64,000 nucleotides of DNA, taken from contig QVOM02000112.1 in NCBI GenBank assembly GCA_003586115.2, positions 48,580,143 to 48,644,142 of the forward strand. Direction: 5' to 3'. The notes below the pieces were generated by a model. The model had not been told where the DNA came from. It did not search any database and saw only the letters and a program-made list of their open reading frames with translations. This DNA comes from Salvator merianae (taxonomy: Eukaryota; Chordata; Lepidosauria; Squamata; Teiidae). Below, piece by piece: positions 36,546 to 47,867 of this stretch. How positions within the stretch are numbered: the first letter of the stretch is position 1; each line of letters begins with the position of its first letter. Both the position numbers and the translations under genes were made by a program.

Positions 36546-36850
36546 ACTAAAAGTTTCAAATGAAGCATCTGGAAATCGGAGAATAGGGGAGAGATGTTTC
36601 ATTTTTAGACAGAAAAACCCTGGCAGTTAAGGAGTTAAGGACTCAGAACTGCTTCAGCCGAGAATCAGGAGTGGCTAATCAGTGAGCCTTTTGCAGGCTG
36701 TGATGTTAGATTGCTGACTCACCTCATTGGGTAAGTGTGTGTGGAAGGCTTTTTTCCCTGTGTGCCAGGAATTATTTGCTCCTTTTATGCAGGCGATTTT
36801 AAAAATCACTAGTCTGAATACACCCTTAGATAGTGGCCCAGACTATGTCT
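36546..36850. other. Unassigned, no gene seen
   Basis: About 300 bp with no recognised motif. Confidence 0.4.
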
Positions 36851-37010
36851 AAGGCTGCATTTGCACACTTGAAAAAAGTGGCTTGAAAGCAGCTAAGACG
36901 TGGTAGCATGTAGACACTATTGTTCCTATCCCTCCTTTAATCCACATTAAAGGCTAGAGAATGCATTTTGGAAGTGCGTTTTCTTCCTTTAATGTGGATT
37001 AGAGACATTA
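36851..37010 (+). mobile_element. MITE-like repeat, family F
   Basis: AAGGCTGCATTTGCACACTT leads into CAGCTAAGACGTGGTAGCAT, then the inverted pair CCTTTAATCCACATTAAAGG (36934-36953) and CCTTTAATGTGGATTAG (36986-37002). The same block order occurs at 7.2 kb. Confidence 0.5.
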
Positions 37011-37028
37011 TAAGAATAGCTCAAAATC

Positions 37029-37240
37029 TTAGGGCATTTCTGCACTTACTTTGCCATGATCTGGATCAGTGGGTCTGGATCATGGCAAGGCTTGGAATGG
37101 AACAGTGCTGTCTTCAACATGGTGCTGTCTATTCCAGATGGAGCACAGTAGAGGTGAGTGAGGCCTCTCTAGTCTGCACCAGTGTGTGGACACAAGAGTC
37201 CCCAAAGAGGACTATCAGGTGCTCAGATCTGGAATATAGG
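37029..37240 (+). mobile_element. Hairpin MITE, family D
   Basis: It starts TTAGGGCATTTCTGCACTTA. The subterminal hairpin is TTGCCATGATC (37051-37061) against GATCATGGCAA (37078-37088). GGCCTCTCTAGTCTGCACC and the GAGGACTATCAGGTGCTCAG block match the inverse-oriented copy at 7.57-8.04 kb. This copy is shorter and lacks the central region. Confidence 0.65.
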
Positions 37241-38269
37241 AAACTTCATAAAGGTCCTTACTGTGACTGAGGTTGGTTTGCCTGGTGTTAAGGGAATATT
37301 GCATTTCATACTACAAAAACACAAATTCATATTAATCTTCCTCATGGAAATGCTTCACAAAATCTTTGCATCCAGCAAAATAAACAGATGGAGCTTTGGT
37401 GTATCTGTGTTTCCTAGCCTTCTTATGTGTTCTCATTGCTGGCATTAAACTTAATAGAAAGATTAGATTTAAAAAAAAAATAAAATAAAATGATGCTATG
37501 ATCTGTTGGAGCAGACAGATTGTTTCCTATCCTTCTACAACTGTAGATAATGTAAGTTGTTGTCTAAAAATATATGCAGTGAAAATAGCATTAAGAATGA
37601 GAGCCTGGAAGAAATGACAGTTGGAATTCAAATTAAAACACCAGCCATTTGGGAGATGGAGACGACACCACACTGTTAGTTTAAAGGAAAGAAAATTAAG
37701 GCTGTGTCCACATGTTCATTTTGGGGTGACCTTTGGCCACTAGGGGAAAGTGGGCAGGCAAATGCCTCTGCTCCAGGGGTAACTATTTCCTGCCCCAATT
37801 GCCAAAAGGGGCCATTTCCCATAAGGACTGGAAAAACAATGCTCGAGATGCCCTTTTTTGACAGAGTTAACATCAGGAGGCCAAAGCAATGGCCTGAATT
37901 TTCGGCCACAGTTTCTGTACACGGCTGGAGTTCTAATCTAACTTCCCGTTCCCCACCAGAGTTCCAGCCAGGGTTTTAACTGTTGCATTCAGCATCTCAC
38001 CCTCAAACTGCTGCCTGCAGCCTCAAGGGACTGCTCTGGAACTTTGTAGGTGTGCACTGCCCCCTCCTGTACACATCATGGCAGTACATTGCTGCCAAAT
38101 GAAGGCTGCCCCACTTGGCAACCAGGGCAGATGCAGTCTCAGAAGAACTCATTACGAAAATAAAAACGGAAACGGTTAAGTGTTAAGAAGAAAAAGCTAA
38201 TGTCAATAAAGGAGGCTCACAGAGCGCTTCCACGACGTAGAGGAGTAGCAAGACTTCTATTGGAAGCCC
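37241..38269. other. Unassigned; one MITE-like terminus at 37696
   Basis: TTAAGGCTGTGTCCACATGT at 37696 looks like a transposon end, but no inverted partner was found. An A/AAAT-rich stretch lies at 37469-37491. No gene. Confidence 0.35.
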
Positions 38270-39510
38270 ACCTCTATGGGGCACTCTGTGAAGCTGATAA
38301 GCAGAGTGGAAAAGGGGGATAAAGAAAAATTCTTCTCTCTATTATACTAGTAAAGGAGGCACTCTTTGAAGCTGTTGAGAAGGAGATTAGGACTGACAAG
38401 GGGAAGTATTTCTTCACCCAGAGAGTCATCAGTCTATGGAATTTACTACCAGAAGAGGAGGTAACAGCAACTAGTCTGGATAGCTTTAAGAAAGGGTTAG
38501 ACAAATTCATGGAGGACAGATTAGGGATGTGCGCGAAGGCATTTTCCGCCTTTCGCTTCGCAGCGAAGAGAAGCCGGCAAAAAAAATCATCGCGCAAAAA
38601 AAAACCTCGCCGAAAGATGCCGGCTTCGCTTCGCTGCGAAGATTTTCGCACATGGCTTCGTTGCCAGCCACTGGCCAGCCCACCGGCTCTGTACCCATCC
38701 ACCCTTAAAGATATGGTGGCAGTTCATATCTTTAAGGGTGAACAGGCACAGAGGCGGCAGGCTGGGTAATTGCTGCCAATGAAGCCATGCCGCCCCTACA
38801 CCCTGCACAAATAAAATAAAATAAAAAAGCCCCTACATCCCCCCCCCAACATGCAAGTAAAATAAAAATAAAAAAGTAAAGTAAAAAAAATAAAATTCCT
38901 ACCTTTCGTAGAACCGTGCGCGTCCTCTCTTCGAGCCCTCTGGCTCGTCTGCCTCCCCCTCCCATCAGAAAAACCTCTATTGGATGCCTGTTTCCCTGGC
39001 AGCAGGGAAGCGAGGCATCCAATAGGCTGGTGTAGCAGTCAGTCAAATATACTGACCAACTGCTGACACCAGCACAGCAGCCAGTAGAAATTCTACTTCC
39101 TACAACTTGTAGGAAGTAGAACTTTTACTAGGCTGCTACAGCAGCGAAGGGCAATGAACGGCAGCGAAGGAAAAGGTAAGTCTTCGCTCTTCGCATTCGT
39201 GGGGAAGGGGTTTTTCGCCCCTCGCACGAAAACAGCGGAAACACTGTTTTCGCTGCGAAAGGCGAAGGTGGCGAAAGTTTTCGCCCATCCCTAGGACAGA
39301 TATAATAATGGTTACTAGAATTGATGCTTAGGTACCACTTCCAGGATGGAGAGGCAGACAGGATGCCATTTGCAAGGAGTCAAGATTAGCCGAGGGGTTT
39401 TGCCTTTGTCTTCTGCATAAGAATGCCCAGAAGCAATTGGTGGGCCACTGTGTGAGACAGGATGCTGGACCAGCAGGGCTCTCTTGTGTTCTTATGTTCT
39501 TCTCTCCCCC
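38270..39510 (+). mobile_element. L3-like CR1 LINE 3' end, split by a hAT insertion
   Basis: The plus strand reads LLPEEEVTATSLDSFKKGLD and then KFMEDR, the C-terminal block of CR1/L3-type ORF2. The sequence is broken at 38521 by the hAT element and resumes at 39302 with TATAATAATGGTTACTAG, restoring the expected MEDRYNNGY sense. A 3' untranslated region follows (GAATGCCCAGAAGCAATTGG; GGATGCTGGACCAGCAGG) with a TTCTTATGTTCTT tail. Sister copies lie at 49.96 and 53.74 kb. Confidence 0.8.
38514..39301. mobile_element. hAT-type non-autonomous transposon, second copy, with 8-bp duplication
   Basis: The element occupies 38522-39293, flanked by identical GGACAGAT (38514-38521 and 39294-39301). The left end TAGGGATGTGCGCGAAGGC pairs with the inverse right end TAGGGATGGGCGAAAACTT. 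Inside are CGAAG-rich blocks near both ends and hairpins at 38700-38740 (CACCCTTAAAGATATG and its inverse) and 39091-39121 (TTCTACTTCCT and its inverse). A-rich AAAATAAAAT stretches lie at 38810-38895. No transposase. It is related to the 3.76 kb element by terminus and CGAAG composition. Confidence 0.9.
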
Positions 39511-41109
39511 AACTGTGTTTTAACTTGCTGTACATAAAAATGTGTTTTGAGGAGATAAAAAGGAGGCTTCTAATAAAAGTCTCCTCTCTCCTTTATCATT
39601 GTAGTGGTCTTGATCTGTGAGTCACCAGTAAGCATGATCCTGCATACTTAATAATGAAGAAAGTGAGGGGATGATACAGAAGAAGACAATGACTAGCTTA
39701 GATCATAAAAATAAAGCCATTGCGCTGACAATGAATACTGTACTGCATCAGTACTGTTAAAGTAACCTTTTTTCATGCAATAATATATGATGTAAAAGTT
39801 GGACACTGAGAACAACATAAGATGCAGACGCCCCACAATTAGGAATCTGGGTACGATCACTAAGAGTAACTTGTGCCACCCTTTACAGCTGCAAGTAGAG
39901 CTGAGCAAGCTGTCACTGTGTTGGCAGGGGCTGGGCAAATGCCAGCTTGAGGGGAGAATGCTGACTTTTCCTGGCAACGTGGGTCACCCTGCACTTGCCT
40001 TAAGCTAGTGCAGTTGGAGAACAAGCTGGAAGTGCAACAATACTGGGTCTGTTCAGACCTCCATCTGACCGCCTACCTCCTTTTTTGGTTGCACCTGGCA
40101 GAAGAGAATTATAAATTATAGGGAATATTTCAATATTATAATCTTACAATTATACTATAATGTAGTTGTTATAGGAACAAAAGAACTGAGAAAGATCTAG
40201 AGAGAATCATAAGGACATCTGTACCTGTTGTTGTCACTGACAATGCCTCTGGTTGAAAAAGGCAGCAATAGCTCCAGCAGGTATAAGAACATTAGGTGCT
40301 TTACCAAAGAAAGTCAAGAAATATCTGGAAGACAGAATAGATGAATAACAACTCCACAAATGAAAAAAAAATAATGCAACACTGCTTTGAACTAAATATA
40401 TTCTTTGAAGATGCTGTGATTCTTGGGGTTTTCTCTTCTAAACAGAACAAATAGCAGCTATATGCTTTGTATATAGTTTACGCATTTCGTCACTGTACAA
40501 GCTGAGACTCCAGGGAAATGCTTGCTGAAAATGTCTAAATTAGAAGCATTTTTCATGCGTCAGATATTTGACACTAATGTTCCTGATTTATTTAAGCTTC
40601 AACATGTTTTCTGAGTTCAACCACCAACACCTTTGTGTGACAGGCTTGTAATTTAATTTGCTTTCTCCCTTCTCCCATAGAAAATTAGAAGCACTATGCT
40701 AAATACAGCTATTCCTGTGTTTCAGAATGTTGAGGGGGATTATGTGGTTTTACTCTCAAAGAATCTTTGGCTAGACATAATCACTAAAATTCTTTCAGCT
40801 CATTCCCCACCACTATCTCCCATATTGGGTGCAAGTTTGAAAACGGAGCTGCAAAACAGGAAGTAAAAAGTTGTGGCTCGTAATGGAGTAGGAGGAGATG
40901 ATGGGCAGATTCGCAGAGGGTGGATTGATATGCTTTGCATGAATTGATTGCCATCATTTGGATGAACTAGCTATCCGTTCTACCACTGCTTCTGCTTTTA
41001 CCTTAACAGTGCCAGCTTTCTCATCACTGACCCAGCATCCATCAGCTCCTCCAACTGTAAATAACTCAGATCCATTGTTTTCTAGCACAAAGACATGGAT
41101 ACAAGTTAT
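39511..41109. other. Unassigned, no gene seen
   Basis: Short ORFs only. No named repeat. Confidence 0.4.
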
Positions 41110-41660
41110 CGAGATCACGAGAAGTAATTATCCCTCTTTACTCTACCTTGGTCAGACCTCATCTGGAGTACTGAGCCCAGTTCTGGGCACCCCAATTTAA
41201 AAAAAAAAAAAAACATTGAAAAACTGCAGCAAATTCAGAGGAGGGCTATTAAAATGGTGAGTGGTCTGCAAACCATGTCCTACGAGGAATGGTTAAAGGA
41301 TCTAGGAACGTTTCACCTGCAGAAGGGAAGACTGAGAGGAGACATGAGAGATGTTTTCAAGTATCTGAAGGGCTGTCACAGTGTAGAGAGATTGGCCCTA
41401 TTCTCACTTACACAAGATGAAAGGACTAGAAACAATGGGATGAAACTTTAAGAGAGTAGATACAGACTAAATATTAGAAAAAGCTTTCTGACAGTAAGGG
41501 CGATCAGCCAATGAAATAGGTTGCCACAGGAGCTGGAGAGCTCTCCTTCGCTGGAGGTCTTCAAGGAGAGACTGGACAGGGATGGTTTAGTGAATCCTGC
41601 ATTGAGCAGGGAGTTGAACTCAAGGTCCCCGGAGGTCCCTTCCAACTCTATGATTCCATG
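41110..41660 (+). mobile_element. CR1 LINE 3' end, 5'-truncated
   Basis: From TCGAGATCACGAGAAGTAAT the sequence parallels the CR1 at 63.48-64.0 kb: HLEY-like block, [36 protein letters not shown] and RTRNNGMKL, with a stop at about 41449 and frameshifts. It ends CCTTCCAACTCTATGATTCC, the start of the CR1 tail. An A run at about 41198-41213 replaces the [14 protein letters not shown] bases. Confidence 0.85.
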
Positions 41661-41886
41661 GCAACTTCTATTCTAAAAGGCTGAGGGCCTCAGCCACATA
41701 AGAGGCCCTTGTACCAGCCAAACTCCCTGCAATGACATCTGTCTGACCTTCACCAGGCACTGCAGGGTTGGGTGGGTAGAAAGGCAGGATTTAGGATGGC
41801 TGACTAAGGAAGGAGCTGCTCAGTGAGAGTTGTGTGTGGCATCCAAATCCATGGATGCCCAGGTCTAGATGTGTAGTGTTCTCATT

Positions 41887-42018
41887 GGCTGCATCCAGAT
41901 TTCTTTTACTTCTACATTTGGATATTCCAGAATAAAGAATGGATATTCTGGAATATCCTTGCTTTATTCTAGAATATCCAGATATAGCAGAATAAGTAAG
42001 TGATGTCTGGATGCAGCC
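41887..42018. mobile_element. 132-bp palindromic MITE
   Basis: Terminal repeats GGCTGCATCCAGA and the exact inverse TCTGGATGCAGCC bound the element, with ATT on both sides (41884-41886 and 42019-42021) as a possible 3-bp duplication. The interior is three alternating copies of GGATATTCCAGAATAAAG-type units, so nearly the whole element can fold. Non-coding. Confidence 0.75.
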
Positions 42019-45000
42019 ATTATCTTCTTATGTAGAAATAATTCACAAATAATTCAAGTATCAGATCTGTGATTTTAGCTGGGCATCATATCAATGAATC
42101 TTTAATAGGAGGATTGGGGACAACCAGTGTAAAGAAGTACAAATGCAAGAGGTTCCATTTTAATTAAACAGATTTGATTTATCTGTTTCTTCACACATAC
42201 TCACACCTAACCCTGGAAAGGTAAAAGATGTGTGTTTCAGTAAGCAGGTTTTCTGTTTCAGCAAAAGAAGAAGCTAACCACACACAAGCCATGCTGGCTA
42301 GGAGAGCAGTATTAATAAAATTAAAGAACTGTCAGTTATCTCTGGCATGCTGCCATTTAAGCCATAACTGGTTACCAGCTGCTTGCAGTGGATGAAAAGT
42401 GTTGTGCAGTGAAATAGCGTGGGGAAAGACAAATTGAACTACCCAAAGTGATCATGTCAAAGAATCTTAGCAAGTCTTTCATGTGGACCGAAATAGGTAG
42501 GCTGGTGACAATATGGTCATAAAGGCTTTTGTATGGAACATTCACTTGTCTTCAAGTGGTTATATCTCAGCCATCACCATGACTGAGGGATGAGTTGGAG
42601 GGATGAGCTGGCTCAGGCATGGCTGCTCTCTCAGTCAATTTTGGTGGTGCCACTGTTGTTGTGAGTTGTGCACTGGGAGCACTGGTTTTTAATGGGGAAG
42701 AAGCTGTACCCAGGCACCTGACTCCTAGTTGAGATATTTGCATTTAGGATTTTAAAATGATAAACAGGCACAATAGTTCCTCAAAAAAATAGCCAGGGAC
42801 CAGGAAAAACACTGCCAGACCAAAATGAATGAAAATCAGTAAACAAAACTTTATTTAAATGGCAGAAAATCTTCTAAAAGGCTTGCATATCTCAAAATAA
42901 CAGATTCTGACAATCAGCTGGCTGTCAGAAGCACAAGACAGCCTGCAATTCCTGGGTAGCAAAAGATAGAGGTCTCCCTCCTTGCCATGTACTGAGCATG
43001 CACAGAACTTAAACATGTTTTATTTTATGAATGGAAGTTCATTCAAGGCCAATTTTTGACAGCTGAGAGTGGAAAGGAATGAACAGGAGAGAACAGAAGG
43101 GGGGAAGTGACCAAGTCTGCTAAAAGGTAGCCCCAAATCTACCAGGAGCACCCAGTTCTGACCCTCAGAAGCAATGAGGATTGAAGTTTGTTGCTTTTGC
43201 TGTCTGCCTAGGAGCTCCAAGGTCCGGCTGAGTCTTAAAAGCTCATATATGTGTGCTTCGGATGTGCATTTTTATGCACATTTGGCCTGGGGGTTGTCTC
43301 TAATTTTGAGTACTCCCCAGGGGAGGGGACCAAAAAGGCTGTGGTAATGAAAGTCTATGGAGTAGGCTCTGGTGGAAAAAACATGGAGGGGAGGGGGGAA
43401 ATGATGTAAAATGATCTATGTCCATGTAAGGAGTTCCTGTCACCCAGGTGTAAGGACTCCACTTGGAAAGTATCTTAATGTGATTACCTGAGTGACTTTT
43501 ATCTTGAACAATGGCTTACATCTTTCTAGAACCAGTTTCCAAGCTAATTCTAATGTTGTAGCTTGCATTCTTAATGAAGGGCCCTCCAAATGTAGATTGA
43601 GCTCGATTCTGGACGATAGGTTTGTCTGGCAGGCCATGTAGCTTCATTACCATTCTTTTAGTTTCTGACCCCAATGCCATCAAGTCTGTTGATCAGTTTA
43701 CCTCTGAGTCATTCCTTGTCCTTTCCAAGACTCTTTATTGTTACAAAGACAAGTAGAAGATTTTGCAATCTTTTTAGTCCTTTTTAAAACTAAGGTTTGT
43801 CTTTTCCAATATGAATAATGGTGTGCCAAGATGGATTTTGGTCTAGGCTCTCTAGGAGCCCAGGAGGAGTCCAGGCTCTCTGGTCCAGTTTCTGGTACCC
43901 GCAATCCTTGTGCCAATTGTATTTCTGTCCATTTCTGGAGGCCAGGGGTGTCTGTACCTTGGGCAGAGGCCTGCCTTATTGGCACAATACCTGAGGAGTC
44001 TTGGAGTTTTTGGTAACATTGCTACAGGTTTTTTTGCTTTAACACCAGCCAGTCATGCTGTACAGACTGCACCCCTTATTTCAGCTCTCAGTGGCTAAGT
44101 GTCTGCTGCAAGCTGAATGAATGGGATAGGGTGCCATCAAAGTGGGCAACTCCACTTGTGGTCAGTGTGCCCTGTTGTTTGCCTTAGGATGGCAGTAGGG
44201 TCTTGTTCAGAGCTGAAAGCATTGAAATGTTTGCCCTGGGAGCAATCAAAGGTCAACTCCATGGTGGCATTTAGACATGACTTTCGTAAATTTCTATAGT
44301 GCTCTGCACTTAAAAAACACACAAAAACACTTTTAAAAAATGGCAGTAGAATTACAAAATTATTACACAACAGTAAAGAAAAGTGGTGCTAAAATCAAAG
44401 TTCACTTGCACAGCAACAAAACAGAGGGGAGAAATTTCCCCTATGCCTACATAGTTCCACAGCATGGAATCACTGCTGTGTAAAATTTAATAGATATTAA
44501 TAAGCTATAAATAGCATAGGCAAGAGAGAAATTACTCTGGATAGCCAATTTCTTGGGTGGCCTTCTTCCCCATAACTTCTCATGTTATCTCAGTGGACAA
44601 AGACTTCCAAAGACTATTTCACTGCAAGCATGTGTATACATGAAAAGATACACGTCTTTAAGATAAATTGACACATTGTTCTTTGTTTTGGGATTTGGCC
44701 AGACACCACGAAGCCTTCAAAACATAGAAATAAAAGATTTTTTTTAAAAAAACAAGGGACCATTGGCAGGAGCCACATGACAGCACTCCATCCCTTACAG
44801 CAGGAAGTGTGCTCTTTTGTATGCTGCTCCCCCTTTTGCAACAAAAACATGAAAGCATGGGAACTTTCATTTCCCAGCTGTGATGCTTCCACTCACGATG
44901 ATTTTGGGAAGCAAAGGAAATGGCTGTGGAAATCAGTCATTTCATGTGTCTCTCTGATCAGGGGCACTGATTGTGTAGCCTGAAAGGAACACTTCATGGG

Positions 45001-45204
45001 AGAGCTACACTTCAGTGATGGGGTGGAAGGTTCAGTAGCTCTGTAGTTTCTGAATGATATTCAAAGAATTCTCATAAACTATGGCAGGAATTGAATCATG
45101 TGATGATTTATAGAGAATTGGTTGTGTAGCCAGGTCATTACTGTGTAGGATATGCTGCAGTTGGCCACCATTCTCTTCTCTGCTACTTGGTGGTTGTATG
45201 AATA
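42019..45204. other. Unassigned 3-kb stretch, no gene seen
   Basis: ORFs remain under 100 codons on both strands (for example 43698-43985 minus and 44614-44892 minus) without recognisable domains. I saw no terminal repeats or LINE motifs. It is a candidate for unique host sequence. Confidence 0.35.
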
Positions 45205-46380
45205 TTTCAAAAAACTAAGATCATGGCATCCAGTGCCATCACTCCTTGGCAAATAGAGGGGGAAGAAATGGAAGCGGTGTCAGGTTTTATTTTATTTTAA
45301 AATCACTGCAGATGGTGACTACAGCCATGAAATTAAAAGGCACTTGCTCCTTGAGAGGAGAGCTATGGCAAATCTGGACAGCATACTAAAAAGCAGAGAC
45401 ATCATCTTGCCAACAAAGATCTATATAGTTAAATCTATGGTTTTCCCAGTAGTAGCATACTTGGACCATAAGGAAGGCTGAGCACCAAATAATTGATGCT
45501 TTTGAATTGTGGTACTGGAGAAAACTTCTGAGAGGCCCTTGGACTGCGAGAAGAGCAAATACTAAAGGAAATCAATCCTGATTGTTCATTGGAAGGACAA
45601 ACCCTGAAGCTGAAGCTCAAATACTTTGGCTCAAACAATGAAAAAAACAGGACACATTGGAAAAGAATCTGATACTGGGAAAGACTGAAGGCAAATGGGA
45701 AAGAGGATAGTAGCAGATGAGATAGTGGGCGTTTTCGCACCTTCCACGTTAGAACAGGATAATTATGGCACCCAGGATAATTATCCTGTTCTAACTTGGA
45801 ATTGACCATGCAGTGTGGACACCAACCACACTGTGTGACTAAAAACTGGACCTGAAGCCAGTTACCAGTGTTCGCAGCATGAACATGGGAAGCTGTTCCT
45901 GATCCTGGCCACTGCCATGGTGACCAGCAGGCCTGTGCACTGCGCAGGTGCATGCAGGCGTGATTGGGCCTACACTATTGGGCTGCATGATGCCCGGATC
46001 GGGAAGCTAGATGCCTGATCAGTTTGGCCCGAGTGGGCTGCGCAAGCCTGAGTGGGACATCGCATAGGCCTGATTGTGCAAGCACAATCAGGTTCTCGCA
46101 CCGGCCTGGACTATCATCTCCTGGTAGGGTTGTGGAGCACTATTTGGTGCTCCAGTGATATCTGCGACTGGGAATGGATGAAGTCCACTCCTGGTCACTC
46201 AGGCCTCCGCCAAGTGTGGAAGTACTTGACTAGCAAGCATTCTTGGTGCTTCCTAGTTGCAAGTATGAATTGGCCCAGAGTTATGCAAGCAACAAACATC
46301 AGCTTGAGCAGAATCCAGGAGACAGTAGAGGTCTGGTAGACTATGATTGTGAAGACTCAGACATGACTATATGATTTTAA
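45205..46380 (+). mobile_element. RTE/BovB-type LINE fragment, split by a MITE
   Basis: In broken frames the plus strand reads SHEIKRHLLLERRAMANLDS, then ILKSRDIILPTK and VKSMVFPVV. This is the conserved region after the reverse transcriptase of BovB/RTE ORF2 (canonical sense: IKRRLLLGRKAMTNLDS, then MVFPVVMYGCESW). Upstream bases fit TKIMA...ITPWQIEGEEMEAVSGF. A MITE interrupts at about 45727. LINE-like 3' sequence (CAGACATGACTATATGATT) continues after 46277. Multiple stops show it is dead. BovB supports a squamate source. Confidence 0.75.
45727..46276 (-). mobile_element. Hairpin MITE, family C, nested in BovB
   Basis: It starts GGGCGTTTTCGCACCTTCC and carries a subterminal hairpin at 45744-45799 (arms around GTTAGAACAGGATAATTAT). 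It continues with GAAGCCAGTTACCAG, a TGATTGGGCC/GGATCGGG-rich stretch, TGTGCAAGCACA, GGAGCACTATTTGGTGCTCC and GGCCTCCGCCAAGTGTGGAAG. It ends near TTGCAAGTATGAATTGGCCC. Flanking 5-mers (ATAGT and AGAGT) match only partly. Confidence 0.6.
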
Positions 46381-47867
46381 AACAAAAAACCTTGGGAGGA
46401 CAATATGCTCTGGAAGATGGGTAATAATGTACTAAATAAATAAGCATGTGTCCCAAGCTTCAAGGATCAAGAAGATGAATGTGAGTTCCTGGAGGGAAAA
46501 AAGGATTGCCAATCTCATTGCTTTGTTATGTGGAAGGAAATGGGCTGGGCTACGTGGAATGACTTAAGATGGCATACATGGCATATGAGCTAGAGAAAGA
46601 GAGGGGAGAAAGGTGAGTTTGAAGTGGGCTAACATCTGTGAATGTGAACATGCCTGAAACAGTAAGATGTTTTCTTTGCTGAAAGCATTTCAGCAGTTTT
46701 GTGTATAGTGGTTCCACAACACACACTTGCCTCGCAACTCCTGGGACTAGTCCTTTTGACAAAAAGCTAGACCCCTCTCAGTAAGGCATATACACAAATG
46801 ACAATAATAAAAATTGAAAACTCCTTGAGGATTTTCAGGACTCCCCAACATTCTATTATTCGTTTCGGAAAGGTTTCTCCTAAAAGGTCTGGGAAACCTT
46901 TGGTAACATAACTTGAGTGCACTTTCATTCTATATAATAAAGGTCTTTTATAGTTTTCCTGGGTTTCAACACTATTTTAGCTTAGCTCTTTGGGAACATA
47001 TGATGATTCCCCACTTAATTAGAGTTCCTATAATCTTAAAGATTCTCACTTTCCTTCCCTTAACAATATGGTCTATAAAAGGAAAGAATTCTATGTTGTA
47101 TAATGTTGCGTCTGTAGCTGATACTGTGCTTCTTTATGGCTCTCTCTTACTTAGGAGAATCTCTGGCAGTCTCCCTTTTCTCCCCCATATAGACCTTCGT
47201 AAATTGGAAAATGCCATGTCTGTGCAGGATTCATAGAAAAACAGTCGAATGACTAGCTTGAATGTAAAGAGATGTGATTGCTGCCATTCTTTCTTTCTTA
47301 TCAACAGGCTGAGGAGAGAGAGAAAGATGGTCCCCAGATAATTATTTTCACCTTCCTTTACTCCTTACACAAAACAAATATATATGTTATTACAGAACTG
47401 GGCAGCAAAATCTGATAAGTATTTTGCACCTCTGGCAATACAAAGAGATATATACTAGGACATGAGAAAAAGCTAAGCACAATATGTGGGAGCTGCAGAC
47501 AATTTCATATAGCAGATGTGGAAGTCTCCCAGGAGACAAAAAGTGCTGTGTTGAATGATGGAATTACTTTCTTACTTCAAAGAAATTAAAAGATGAAACA
47601 AGATACTAGTCCGATGTCCTGCAAATTTAAATCCAGTGTCACATCACTATTTGGGCCAATTCACATTAGCTTCATCTAACATAGTCAATAGTCATGGATA
47701 ACAAGGTTGTTGGAACCATGTTGCCTATTCTTGTTTCAATTATCATGATCTCTTTTTGAGAATTTCTCTCCCCCACTTTCTTTCAGAATACAAACACTTT
47801 TCCCCCCCTGAAGCCATGTGAAACCTTGATCCACTTGTTGAACCTGTGATAGGAAGGAATCTAGAGG
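46381..47867. other. Unassigned, no gene seen
   Basis: A 107-codon plus ORF (46913-47236) has hydrophobic runs but no recognisable family and no supporting context. I treat it as chance. Confidence 0.4.

Noticed and set aside
38274..38702. 142-codon minus ORF
   Set aside because: It is antisense to the L3-like LINE end and runs into the hAT element.
45435..45953. 172-codon minus ORF
   Set aside because: It is antisense to the BovB fragment and crosses into the MITE.
46913..47236. 107-codon hydrophobic ORF
   Set aside because: AT-rich codons give hydrophobic residues by chance; there is no family resemblance or supporting context.
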